Below are positions 53,509 through 62,028 of a DNA stretch of 64,000 nt, piece after piece. Source of the DNA: Candidatus Bathyarchaeota archaeon A05DMB-2. GTDB taxonomy: Archaea; Thermoproteota; Bathyarchaeia; Bathyarchaeales; Bathycorpusculaceae. The stretch lies in the NCBI GenBank assembly GCA_018475625.1, contig JAAKEZ010000002.1:62001-126000 (forward strand). Direction: 5' to 3'. Made by a program: the position numbers and the translations under genes. Within the stretch, counting starts at the first letter, position 1, and each line of letters starts with the position of its first letter. The notes below the pieces were generated by a model. It was not told the origin of the DNA and made no database searches. It was given only the letters and a program-made list of their open reading frames with translations.

Positions 53509-54447
53509 TCACCGCTCTAGCGAACCGTAAATTTCTAACAGTCGTTCGAGTACGGCTTCTGTTCGATGATTCGCCAACAAGTATTGATACTCCTTCTCCC
53601 ACAGACTCTCATCAGCGGCTTCCACCGCATCGGCAACCGCGTTTTCAGCAACAGCATCTTTTAAGGGAAAATCGATGTATTCTTCGAATTCTGATGAAAC
53701 ATAAGTTATCACGGGTCTCCCGCAAGCTATGGCTTCAAGAGAGACCATTCCAAGTGAGCCGAGTTTGAACCTGTCAATCACCACGTCCGCATTCCAGAAG
53801 TACTCGTTTAGTTTTTCATGTGTTACCTTTGGGAGCACGTTTAGGTTTAGACCAAGCGAGGAGGCTAACGTGCGTGTTTTTTCGAAGTCCACGCCATTCT
53901 TGATTATGCTGACTTCGACTTTGTCTTTGATTCTACTTAGCGCTTTGATGGCTATATCTGTGCCTTTCACGTTGAAGTTGCAGTCGCTGGCTATCAGCAC
54001 CCTCTTTTTCCCATCATATTGAGAGACAGGTTTTGGATAAAACAGTTCAGCATCAACAGGGTTCGGCATGTATTCAGCGTCCTCCCGATACCGTTTTGCC
54101 AAGCCGAGGACGTCAGGGGTGCTGACAAGCACCTTGCCGCAGCTTTTCAGGTTGTGCCTCACGACTCTTCCCCATAACGTATGCGCTAGGCTTGTTCTTA
54201 AATCGCTGCCGTGAGCATGACCGATCAGAGGCTTCTTGCCTAATCTGGCTGCTATGTAGCAGTCTTGGAGAAGATAATGCGCATGATAAACATCGCCGTG
54301 GGTTCTGAGAATCTTTAAAGCCAGCCCGAACGTCTTGTTCCAAAAGCCCCGAGTGCGCTTGATGTGTTGCTTTTCCACGTTGGGCGGCATGTACTTAAGC
54401 AGGGTTTCCCCAACGTAGGCGCAATCGTTTATCATGACAACTTTCAT
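53509..54447 (-). CDS. Glycosyltransferase, GT4-like
   Basis: The 312-residue, shorter GT-B protein has MKVVMINDCAYVGETLLKY and GHAHGSDLRTSL in the acceptor half, then RVLIASDCNF and GSLGMVSLEAIACGRPVI (E-x7-E-like) in the donor half. It is the first gene of the operon with the GT4 and GT2 genes downstream. Acceptor and linkage cannot be told from sequence. Confidence 0.85.
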   Translation of the reverse strand: MKVVMINDCAYVGETLLKYMPPNVEKQHIKRTRGFWNKTFGLALKILRTHGDVYHAHYLLQDCYIAARLGKKPLIGHAHGSDLRTSLAHTLWGRVVRHNLKSCGKVLVSTPDVLGLAKRYREDAEYMPNPVDAELFYPKPVSQYDGKKRVLIASDCNFNVKGTDIAIKALSRIKDKVEVSIIKNGVDFEKTRTLASSLGLNLNVLPKVTHEKLNEYFWNADVVIDRFKLGSLGMVSLEAIACGRPVITYVSSEFEEYIDFPLKDAVAENAVADAVEAADESLWEKEYQYLLANHRTEAVLERLLEIYGSLER

Positions 54448-54632
54448 TGAAGCACCTTAATCGCCTAAATGTAGTCACGTCCAGAATCTAAATCTTTTCT
54501 AAACTGATTTTGCTTTGCTCTTAATTATTCTTATAAATGGATTAGCAAAAATAAAGCTCCTTTTCCCATAAGGTACTCTGACTGTTTAATCATTACTCAA
54601 ACGATAACATTTTCATCCTGCGGTTCATGAAC

Positions 54633-55505
54633 TTAGCAAGTCTCGCCTTCGCCAAGCTCGCCCATTAACTCCCTTTGGAGTGCTTCGGCTCTTTTCTTGA
54701 CCTTCTCCGCTTCCACACGAACAGCTTCATCTTTGACCTCAATTTTACGCTTCTCGTTCGACTCCAAAATCAAGCGCAGAAATTCTGAATCATAAACGCT
54801 GAGCAACAGTTCTGTGTTTGGCACGAGACAGTGTCCGCCTATTACGCCAGGAAACATGACTGGGCGGTCAAGCCTCACGCGGTGCGTGTCTTCCAAGAAA
54901 TCCACGACGTCATCAAAGTCAGCCTTGCATTCTCTGGAGATTCGGTGCATCTCTTGGAAGCACGCTATCATCCAGGCGCGGTAGGTTGTTTCGAAAAGCT
55001 TAGCCAGCTCTGTTTCTTTGCAACTGTTTAGCTTTTTCACTTTTAGGTTCATTTTTTCAAAATGCCGACAAGCCGCGTTTGCGGATTCTTTGGTTGTTCC
55101 GCCGATGTATTTTGTCCAGCGTTTCATTTCCCACTTCATGTGCTCGGGGGTTCGGTGCACTCCGCGGACTGGCGAGTGGGCTACAAGGCATCTGCAGCGT
55201 TCTTGGATTTTCATGGTAGTTCCCGGTGGAACAGTGCTGTTTATGATGACGAGTTTCGGTTTGAAACGTTGGACGTAGCCGTAAACTAAGTCTGTGAAAG
55301 TTGATTGGGTTTTGCATGGTAGGCAAACGTGCATAGTGGCCACTTCGCTTGGCAGTTTGCTCTCTTCTTGGCCAACCGCACGCATTTTTAATTCGTCCAC
55401 GTCTAAACCGTAAACGACAAAGCTTTCTTTCTGTTCTTTTAGCAGCGCAAACAGCGTGGCTCCAATTTCTCCCAAGCCCACAACTAAAACTGTCTCTTGA
55501 GTTAT
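54633..55505 (-). CDS. UDP-sugar dehydrogenase-like protein with a probable AUA start
   Basis: From an ATA at 55505 (290 residues) the protein begins with a Rossmann motif VLVVGLGEIGATLF. IINSTVPPGTTMKIQ and GVIGGHC, with the catalytic-Cys context of UDP-glucose/ManNAc dehydrogenases, follow. It lacks the C-terminal UDP-binding domain and ends in a charged helix. The frame extends to an ATG at 55766, but that lies inside the divergent acyltransferase gene and upstream of the TATA box. GGAGG (55514-55518) is spaced eight bases from ATA, and no ATG, GTG or TTG is available in the right place. Confidence 0.75.
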   Translation of the reverse strand: MTQETVLVVGLGEIGATLFALLKEQKESFVVYGLDVDELKMRAVGQEESKLPSEVATMHVCLPCKTQSTFTDLVYGYVQRFKPKLVIINSTVPPGTTMKIQERCRCLVAHSPVRGVHRTPEHMKWEMKRWTKYIGGTTKESANAACRHFEKMNLKVKKLNSCKETELAKLFETTYRAWMIACFQEMHRISRECKADFDDVVDFLEDTHRVRLDRPVMFPGVIGGHCLVPNTELLLSVYDSEFLRLILESNEKRKIEVKDEAVRVEAEKVKKRAEALQRELMGELGEGETC

Positions 55506-55546
55506 TTTGGTTGCCTCCGTCAGAGAAAACTCGTAGAGCGTTAAAC

Positions 55547-55554
55547 TATTTAAA
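55547..55554. promoter_or_regulatory. Bidirectional TATA element
   Basis: TATTTAAA sits about 25 bases before the leaderless ATG at 55578 on plus, and about 25 bases before a predicted minus-strand 5' end near 55526 for the dehydrogenase-like gene. Confidence 0.5.
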
Positions 55555-55577
55555 TCTGGAGCCCAAAAGGAAAGCCT

Positions 55578-56090
55578 ATGCCACAACTGAAAATGGGAAA
55601 AGGCGTAATCGTCGGAAAAGACGTTCAACTGGGCGCAGATGTCGTGGTCTGGAACTATGTGGTTATAGGTGACAACACCAAAATCGGCGACGGAACCACC
55701 ATTGGAAGTTTCTGCGACATTGGCAAAAACGTGGTAATCGGCAAGAAATGCAATATACAAGCGCACGTGACAATCTCGAACGGTTGCGTTCTGGGTGACA
55801 ACGTGTTCATTGCACCCAACAGTTCTTTGCTGAACGATAAATATCCCAGAACAGACCTCCTCACGCCTCCAACTATAAAAGACAATGTTACCATAGGTGG
55901 CGGCGTCACTATCCTGCCTAACGTGGTACTAGGCGCCAACTGCGTCATCGGCGGCGGAAGCGTCGTCGCGAAGAACGTTCGCGCTGGAAAAGTCGCCATG
56001 GGCGTGCCTGCAAGAGAAGTGATGACTGTAGAGGAGTACGCGGCTAAGCGTGAAGCGTTCATTCGGGCAAAGCGCAAGGTGAACCCATGA
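55578..56090 (+). CDS. Hexapeptide-repeat acyltransferase (left-handed beta helix)
   Basis: The 170-residue protein has repeated [LIV]-G-x4 hexapeptides throughout (VVIGDNTKIGDGTTIG, NVVIGKKCNIQAHVT, NVVLGANCVIGGGSVV). It resembles WbpD-type N-acetyltransferases that act on 3-amino sugars of UDP-GlcNAc acid. Beside a dehydrogenase-like gene it suggests synthesis of a diacetylated uronic acid, but the aminotransferase is not seen. ATG 55578 is leaderless. It overlaps the next gene by 4 bases (ATGA). Confidence 0.88.
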   Translation: MPQLKMGKGVIVGKDVQLGADVVVWNYVVIGDNTKIGDGTTIGSFCDIGKNVVIGKKCNIQAHVTISNGCVLGDNVFIAPNSSLLNDKYPRTDLLTPPTIKDNVTIGGGVTILPNVVLGANCVIGGGSVVAKNVRAGKVAMGVPAREVMTVEEYAAKREAFIRAKRKVNP

Positions 56091-57073
56091 AAATCTGGTA
56101 TGACGCCTGCACCGGCAAGCACATCCGATACGGCACAGCCATAGCGCAGAGGCTCAGAAAACGCGGTCACGAAGTCGTTTTCACTACGCGAGAGCATCCT
56201 GACACGCTGCCGTTGGCGCGGATTCTCGGAGAAAACCCCATCGTTGTCGGCAGGTACAATCCGCAATCGCTTTTTTCACGGCTGGAAGAGAGCGCAGACC
56301 GCGTCATCCAATTCTCAAGAATGTTTAAGGATAATGTGCCAGATATGGCGATTTCGCATCAATCCGTCGAGTTATGTCGCACTGCGTTCGGCTTAGGTAT
56401 TCCGATAATTTTGACTGCTGATACGCCGCACGCCACGGCAGTTAACAGGCTGACCATACCTTTCGCAACCACCGTGGTGGTGTCAAGCTCTATTCCGAAG
56501 CGGTTTCTGAAAAACCATTGTGCCAAGAACATCATCCAATTCAAGGGCGTAGACGAAGTTGCATGGATAAAGGGGTTCAAGCCGTCCAAGATAACGGGGC
56601 TGAAAAAACCGTTGATAGTAGTCAGACAGATGGAGCACAAAGCCGCTTACGCCGCGAACAAGACTGATTTGACCGCGCAGGTTGCGGAAAAACTCGGCAA
56701 GCTGGGAAGCGTGCTGTTCATAAAGAGATACAATGAGAACGGCAAAGAGTTCGGGTTGAAAGAGGAACTTGTTGACTCTGCAAGCCTCGTGGCACACGCC
56801 GACTTGGTCGTCAGCGCCGGAGGCACCATTGCTCGGGAAGCGGCACTTCAGGGAGTTCCCAGCTTGGTAGTTTCCGAAATGGGCAAGACCTACGTGAACT
56901 GGTACCTCGCAAGGCAGGGCTTCCCCCTGTTCATCGTCAGTCCACAAAGGGTTTTGAGCATGGCAAAGAAGTACATGGGAAAAAGATTCGGCGTCCAAGC
57001 GAAGCTTGCACTGCTGGAAAATCCCGTGGACAAAATCGAGGAAGCCGTCACGGAAGCTAAATCCGCCGCTTAA
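56087..57073 (+). CDS. DUF354 family glycosyltransferase-like protein
   Basis: The 328-residue protein matches the archaeal DUF354 group, with MKIWYDACTGKHIRYGTAIA, ISHQSVELCRTAFGLGIP and the C-terminal VSAGGTIAREAALQGVPSLV (donor-binding, GT-B-like). It is thought to act in surface polysaccharide synthesis; no activity is proven. It is translationally coupled to the acyltransferase. Confidence 0.85.
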   Translation: MKIWYDACTGKHIRYGTAIAQRLRKRGHEVVFTTREHPDTLPLARILGENPIVVGRYNPQSLFSRLEESADRVIQFSRMFKDNVPDMAISHQSVELCRTAFGLGIPIILTADTPHATAVNRLTIPFATTVVVSSSIPKRFLKNHCAKNIIQFKGVDEVAWIKGFKPSKITGLKKPLIVVRQMEHKAAYAANKTDLTAQVAEKLGKLGSVLFIKRYNENGKEFGLKEELVDSASLVAHADLVVSAGGTIAREAALQGVPSLVVSEMGKTYVNWYLARQGFPLFIVSPQRVLSMAKKYMGKRFGVQAKLALLENPVDKIEEAVTEAKSAA

Positions 57074-57145
57074 GCAGCCTCCGCATTGAATACTGGGAAC
57101 GAAAAATTAAAGACTGTCAGGGCAGATTGAATCAGAAGAAGAAAC

Positions 57146-57223
57146 GGGCCGGTCGTCTAGCTTGGTTAGGACATTGGCTTTACGAGCCAAAGGTCGCCGG
57201 TTCAAGTCCGGCCCGGCCCACCA
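57146..57223 (+). tRNA. tRNA-Val (anticodon TAC)
   Basis: The acceptor stem is GGGCCGG with CCGGCCC, the anticodon arm is TTGGC/GCCAA with loop TTTACGA (TAC, reading GTA), and the T arm is GCCGG/CCGGC with loop TTCAAGT. The discriminator is A at 57220, and CCA is encoded at 57221-57223. No intron. A TATA-like AAATTAA is near 57104. Confidence 0.96.
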
Positions 57224-57324
57224 TCGGGTTCTTAAAACCTGTTTGTTTCAACGACCAGTTTATCTTGAGGAAAACTGCCGAATGATGAGAAAAAGATGTA
57301 AGAAAGCTGGAATTGATTGGTTGC

Positions 57325-58032
57325 TCAAGAAGGACTGCTTTTTGAGCCTTGTTTTTCATCGATTATTTTTCCGTCTTTTAAGAAGAGCATTCGCCTCGTG
57401 TGTGCTGCAACCTTTTCGTCATGTGTCACTATCAGAATAGTAGCACCTTGTTTTTGGTTGAGGTCTGCGAGTAGCTTTACGATTTCTTGTTTGTTGGCGG
57501 CATCTAAATTGCCTGTTGGTTCATCAGCTAAGATTAGGACGGGGTCGTTTGCTAATGCGCGGGCGATGGCGACTCTTTGTTGTTCTCCTTGACTTAAGTG
57601 TTGGGGTCTGTGTTGTTCCCGCCCTGATAAACCAACTGTAGCCAAGAGGTCTTTTGCTCTTTGTTTTCTCTGTTCCTTAAATTTACCCGCAAGCTCCATT
57701 GCCAGTTCCACGTTTTCTCGTGCGTTGAGGTATGGTAGCAGGTTGAAGTTTTGGAAGATGAAGCCTATTTTGTCGCGGCGTATTTTGCAGAGCTGCGATT
57801 CTGGCAAGCGTGCAATGTCCATGTTGTCTATGACTATTCTGCCATCTGTTGGTTTGTCCATGCAGCCTATGAGGTTTAGCAATGTGGTTTTGCCTGAACC
57901 AGACGGTCCCATGATAGCTGTGAATTCGCCTCGTTTAACCTCAAGGTCCAAGTTGCTTAGGGGCTGTATTTTGCGTTTGCCAAGCGTGAATGTTTTGGTT
58001 AAGTTTTCAATTTTTAGAACGGGCTCATTCAT
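57325..58032 (-). CDS. ABC transporter ATP-binding protein, MacB/LolD type
   Basis: The protein has 235 residues from the ATG at 58032, the start that gives MNEPVLKIENLTKTFTLGKR. An upstream in-frame ATG at 58113 is inside the permease gene and adds non-family sequence. Walker A is GPSGSGKTTLLNLIG, the signature is LSQGEQQRVAIARAL (with Q for the usual G), and Walker B is LILADEPTGNLD. It overlaps the permease end by 8 bases. Confidence 0.92.
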   Translation of the reverse strand: MNEPVLKIENLTKTFTLGKRKIQPLSNLDLEVKRGEFTAIMGPSGSGKTTLLNLIGCMDKPTDGRIVIDNMDIARLPESQLCKIRRDKIGFIFQNFNLLPYLNARENVELAMELAGKFKEQRKQRAKDLLATVGLSGREQHRPQHLSQGEQQRVAIARALANDPVLILADEPTGNLDAANKQEIVKLLADLNQKQGATILIVTHDEKVAAHTRRMLFLKDGKIIDEKQGSKSSPS

Positions 58033-59389
58033 GACGCATTGCCTCCGCTGGTCGTATTTTTGCTGCTCGCCAAGCTGGATACAAGCTTCCAAGAGCGCCC
58101 AGCGCCACTGCAATGCCCAACCCAGCCAAGATAAACTCAGGCATGGTCATAGCAAGGATCGCCACATCTTGCCCACCCACTGATATCTCAAAGCCTACAT
58201 CAGTAGGGCGGGGAATCAACAAATTCCCGATTGCTGATGCGCCAACTGTACCGATTACTACACCGATTATACCAGCAATTAGGCTCAGAATGATGCCTTC
58301 AAGCATAAACTGCCCCAGAATTGTACTGTTGCTGGCACCCATAGCTTTGAGCGTACCAATCTCTCTGGTTCGCTCACGAACAGCATACAACATCACAAAC
58401 AACATTATAGCGACCTGAGCAACCACTACTAAGCCCATCTCCATTATAGCAGTGTTTTTTAAATTATCAACCGCCGCTTGTGTGTTTTGCAGATTTTTCT
58501 CCCACTCCGCTTTATTTTCCAAAGCCTGGTTTATAATCGCTTTATTGGTCGTAACCTCAAGCCGCTCTGGGTATTGTTCTTTAATTTTGTTTTCAACTGT
58601 ATCTACGTTTTCAACTTTATCAGCAAAGACCAAGAGCTTCGATGCTTGTCCAGTAGTGTTGGTGATTTTTTGGGCGTCCTCAAGATTCATGTATATATCA
58701 AAATATTGGGGGTACCTCCCCGTTCCCTGAATGCCTACCACCGTAAAGTTTTGCCCCAAAATGTTAACGGTGTCACCAACGCTGGCGTTAAAGTAGTTAG
58801 CAATAAACTCCTGCAAAACGACGACGCCACGGTCACCAGCTTCAAGGTTTCGACCAGCAGTAATATTTTCCTTCGTGCTGAAAGTCCAAGTGTCCGTTGT
58901 AGGTATAACCGAGGGAAACTTTTCGAGATAAGAGGCTTCTAAAGGTATTCCCCAAATATACATGAAGCCCCTGTATGTGTATCCGTTGTAAGTGAAGTTG
59001 AAGTAAAAGTTCTCCTCATCTGGTTGCCAGTATAAAAGCATAGGTATAACGTCTGCGATTTCTGGGATAGAGGTGAGGTTAGCGTAGTCAGATATGTTCA
59101 AAAACGGCGTTACCATCATAGTTACGTTTTTGTAGGGTCCCTGGTTATGAAGAAATTGTAAACCCAGATTGCAGTCTATTTGAGTTGCAGTAAGATTCAG
59201 GCGCTCACTAGAGCTTTGAATGGCGCCTAACATTTGGTCGATTAGTCCTTGGTTGCCTTGCTGGTTTGCGATTATGTTTGGCGGCAGAGAAGTTATTACC
59301 GCTAAAGCCAAACTCAACACTACAATCAGCAATAGAGCTCTTGCTTTTCTTCGAGCTATGTTTCTGGAGGCTCTTGTCAGGATGCCCAT
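58025..59389 (-). CDS. ABC transporter permease, MacB/FtsX type
   Basis: The 454-residue permease has one N-terminal helix (about 15-38) after a basic start ASRNIARRKARALLL. A large extracellular domain follows (about 40-320), rich in N-x-S/T sites. Three C-terminal helices with RTREIGTLKAMGASNSTILGQ between them are characteristic of the FtsX-like domain. It forms a mechanotransmission-type exporter with the ATPase. A membrane-bound wHTH gene lies upstream on the same strand. Confidence 0.92.
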   Translation of the reverse strand: MGILTRASRNIARRKARALLLIVVLSLALAVITSLPPNIIANQQGNQGLIDQMLGAIQSSSERLNLTATQIDCNLGLQFLHNQGPYKNVTMMVTPFLNISDYANLTSIPEIADVIPMLLYWQPDEENFYFNFTYNGYTYRGFMYIWGIPLEASYLEKFPSVIPTTDTWTFSTKENITAGRNLEAGDRGVVVLQEFIANYFNASVGDTVNILGQNFTVVGIQGTGRYPQYFDIYMNLEDAQKITNTTGQASKLLVFADKVENVDTVENKIKEQYPERLEVTTNKAIINQALENKAEWEKNLQNTQAAVDNLKNTAIMEMGLVVVAQVAIMLFVMLYAVRERTREIGTLKAMGASNSTILGQFMLEGIILSLIAGIIGVVIGTVGASAIGNLLIPRPTDVGFEISVGGQDVAILAMTMPEFILAGLGIAVALGALGSLYPAWRAAKIRPAEAMRHE

Positions 59390-59526
59390 TTTTTATCCCT
59401 AAATTGTTGATGTTGAAAGGTGAACTATTAATTTCTACAGGATAGAACGAACTGTACTACTGCATAGAACACGCCACTTAACCAACAGGAGAGCAACCCA
59501 ACAAAAGATTGCGGTGTGTTGACGCG

Positions 59527-59949
59527 TTATAGGCTGCCCTTACGCCAAATTTTAATGACCTCATAACCAAAGATTACAATAAATATTATGGCGGCAATGA
59601 CTGAGAAAACATACGCCTCGCAGAGAACATTTGGCCGAAGAACAGTGAGTTCTAGCACTAAAACCGCAACGGCGAATAAGAGGTAAAAGAAATATCTAGG
59701 AATTAGGAAGCGGCTGATCTTTACGCAATTCTCCAGCACCACTCTATTGATGACATAATCGCCCCATTCACGTTTGATAAGCCCCGCGTTTTCCAGCCTA
59801 GCGAGATGATGCTGAGCCACTGATGGACTGCTGAGGCTTAGTGCTCTTTGAATTTCCCTAATTCCAATGGGTTTATTGGCTTTCAGCAAGAAGCGGTAAA
59901 TATCAAGCGTGGTTCCCTTCAGAGTGTCAACGTCTTCTTTTTCAGCCAA
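59527..59949 (-). CDS. Membrane-bound winged-helix transcription regulator
   Basis: The 140-residue protein has an N-terminal winged helix (about 8-75; IREIQRALSLSSPSVAQHHLARLE) of the ArsR/MarR-like type. Two adjacent membrane helices (about 82-104 and 111-133) and a short basic end follow. It lies about 140 bases upstream of the ABC permease gene and is a plausible regulator of it. Confidence 0.82.
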   Translation of the reverse strand: MAEKEDVDTLKGTTLDIYRFLLKANKPIGIREIQRALSLSSPSVAQHHLARLENAGLIKREWGDYVINRVVLENCVKISRFLIPRYFFYLLFAVAVLVLELTVLRPNVLCEAYVFSVIAAIIFIVIFGYEVIKIWRKGSL

Positions 59950-60158
59950 GCCGACTTTCCCCCTTAAAAAGAGATAAACAGCATTATCATTTAAGCACTT
60001 TTCTTTTTGGGTTCGTACATGTTTTAGTGAACTTCTGGTTGAAGCTATATATAGAGGGGGTATAAGTCAAAAATCGCACAACAAGGCAGCGAAAAACCAG
60101 CAAGCCTTAACAAGCACATGCGCTTTCGCATTCCGCCAATAGTTTAATTCTAAATTTT

Positions 60159-60923
60159 TTAGACTTCTAGAAACTGTCGCAGCCTTTTTGGGTCGAACAC
60201 GGCGAACTTGGCTTTTTTTAGGCTTCTGCCGATTTTCGGTATCAATCCTGCAGCATCCGTTCCAAGCTTGCATGTCAACGCATGCTCAAGCAACCCCAAA
60301 GGTTCCACATCAATAATATCTCTATCTAACGTTGCACGAGCCAATGCCACCTTTACCTCAGCTAAAGATGCGCCTAGAACCAATAGCCTGTCCAGCAGAG
60401 ATTCCCGCCAAACTTTAAACTTTGACAATTGCGCATTTGAAAGCTCGGCTTCAACACGGTCTTCCTCTTCTATAATGCTGGTAATCTTGATGTTTACAGG
60501 TAAATCCTCGCAGAGCCCATAAAGTTCAGCTATTTTTTTCAAGGCGATTTTTCTTCCATCCACCAGTTGAGCCTGCAAAACTCGCAGAGGAACGGCGGCG
60601 TAAACGGTTTTCGGCTGGAAAACGCCCACGTCTAATAGCAGTTCTTCTCTGCTTTTTTCCAAGCTTATCAGGCATCCATTAATCGCTGAAAACCGCTTCA
60701 ATCCCTGAAGGCTGACGGGGCAGATGCCTATCTCCTTTGCCACGTAGTTTGCGGCTATGCCTTCGTCTTCTCCGTCCAGAGCGATTTGCACCCACCTATC
60801 AGCTACCATGTCCAGTATCTTCGTTTCTATTTCCAGCCCTTCTAGCGAATCGTGGAGGATTTTGCCGATTTGTTCCAACTGGCTGGAATCGTTGGCTTTA
60901 GTCAGCAACGTAAGTGTAGTCAT
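60159..60923 (-). CDS. DUF2110 family archaeal protein
   Basis: The 254-residue soluble protein matches DUF2110, with GICPVSLQGLKRFSAINGCL near residue 70 and VDVEPLGLLEHALTCKLGTDAAGLIPK near the end. A middle segment (about 110-180) resembles an S1/OB-like RNA-binding fold, which may indicate RNA contact. It overlaps the HD hydrolase gene by four bases and sits in an operon with TFE. Confidence 0.8.
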   Translation of the reverse strand: MTTLTLLTKANDSSQLEQIGKILHDSLEGLEIETKILDMVADRWVQIALDGEDEGIAANYVAKEIGICPVSLQGLKRFSAINGCLISLEKSREELLLDVGVFQPKTVYAAVPLRVLQAQLVDGRKIALKKIAELYGLCEDLPVNIKITSIIEEEDRVEAELSNAQLSKFKVWRESLLDRLLVLGASLAEVKVALARATLDRDIIDVEPLGLLEHALTCKLGTDAAGLIPKIGRSLKKAKFAVFDPKRLRQFLEV

Positions 60924-61450
60924 GGGTCATCGCCAAGAAGACGACATATCTCTTCGTGAAGTCTCCGCACGCGCTCTGCAGCCTCTTCTTTATGTTCTTC
61001 AACAAGTTTTCTGACGGTTACTTCAACAAGCGCCTGTTTGGCACCTTCAATTAACTTATCAGCGTATGACACTATTTTTTCTTCCAGCGTCATCGGCACA
61101 TAAACGTCTTTTGGCCACCCGAGTTTCTCCGCTTCGTCTGCGGTTATTCCGCCTCCAACGTGCCGCTTTATTATTGAAATCACGGCGTCGGGTAAGCCTG
61201 CTGACTCGGCTATCTCTGCTCCAACCACTGCATGATGGACCGTGTGAGTTTTCGCTCTGCCGATGTCGTGGAGAAGGGCGCCTACCTCTACGAGGTCAGA
61301 ATCAACTTTAAACCCTTTTTCTTTGAGGGCTTTCGCGGTTTTCAACGCGACCTCTGCCACGGCTTCACAGTGCCTTATGACCGCGTGAGAACATCGAGTT
61401 TCACGGAGAAGTTGTAATGCTTGCGCTCTGGACGGAAGAGGGTTACTCAC
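60920..61450 (-). CDS. HD domain hydrolase (TIGR00295-type)
   Basis: The 176-residue protein belongs to the archaeal HD family of uncertain substrate. The metal-binding residues are in CSHAVIRHCEAVAEVA, GALLHDIGRAKTH (HD) and HHAVVGAEIAE, with a final SYADKLIEG. It overlaps the next gene by four bases and the TFE gene by eight, giving a compact three-gene operon. Confidence 0.88.
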   Translation of the reverse strand: MSNPLPSRAQALQLLRETRCSHAVIRHCEAVAEVALKTAKALKEKGFKVDSDLVEVGALLHDIGRAKTHTVHHAVVGAEIAESAGLPDAVISIIKRHVGGGITADEAEKLGWPKDVYVPMTLEEKIVSYADKLIEGAKQALVEVTVRKLVEEHKEEAAERVRRLHEEICRLLGDDP

Positions 61451-61955
61451 CCAGTTCCTTCCTCAACTGGTCAACTTTTTCAGACAGTTTCTGGACGATT
61501 TTTTCGTTCCCACAGTGAACCAGTGGTTTGCCGCAGGTGGAACAGTGGAAAACCAGCTCCACGGCTTCTTCAAACGGAACTCGCTTGCATCCCGGAGTGT
61601 TGCAGTAATAGAAGTCGTGGTTCTTTTCGTATTCTAAGCGAACATTGAGTTTCTCAAGAACCCTGCGTTTTTGGCTTAGGATAAAGCCTTCAAGCTGGTC
61701 TGGCTGAAGTTTCCAGTGGAAAATGAACCAGCCGGTTTTGGGGTCGCGTGTTCTCCTTAGGCTTACGAGGGAATGGTCATAAAGTTTGTAGAGGATTTTG
61801 CGCACTGAGTTTAAGCGAATGCCTGTTTTGTTGGCTATTTCGTCGTCTGTTATTTCATCTGCGTTTTTGATGTATTCAATCAGCGTTACCGCTTCTTCCT
61901 CGCCTAACGCTGCCGCCACTTTCATTAATGTTGCATCATCGATGGTTGATAACAT
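61443..61955 (-). CDS. tfe: Transcription factor E (TFE, TFIIE-alpha homolog)
   Basis: The protein has 170 residues from the ATG at 61955, with AAAGGA spaced eight bases upstream. An earlier ATG at 62015 adds a hydrophobic stretch foreign to TFE. It has a winged helix (about 1-95; LIEYIKNADEITDDEIANKT), then a zinc ribbon (CNTPGC...CSTCGKPL) at about 115-150. TFE stabilises the open complex of archaeal RNA polymerase with TBP and TFB. Confidence 0.92.
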   Translation of the reverse strand: MLSTIDDATLMKVAAALGEEEAVTLIEYIKNADEITDDEIANKTGIRLNSVRKILYKLYDHSLVSLRRTRDPKTGWFIFHWKLQPDQLEGFILSQKRRVLEKLNVRLEYEKNHDFYYCNTPGCKRVPFEEAVELVFHCSTCGKPLVHCGNEKIVQKLSEKVDQLRKELGE

Positions 61956-62028
61956 GCCTTGGTTCCTTTCAACAGATATAATTAGTAGCAGTGCTTCCAT
62001 AAAACTCTTCTTCAAAATTTAGCCAGAA

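Noticed and set aside
54633-55766. A 377-residue frame for the dehydrogenase-like protein starting at 55766
   Set aside because: The first 87 residues run antisense through the acyltransferase gene and lie upstream of the TATA box at 55547-55554.
60051-60060. ATAGAGGGGG resembling the core of the paired RNAs
   Set aside because: Only about ten bases match; the flanking helix and the CCAAATAGGC loop are missing.
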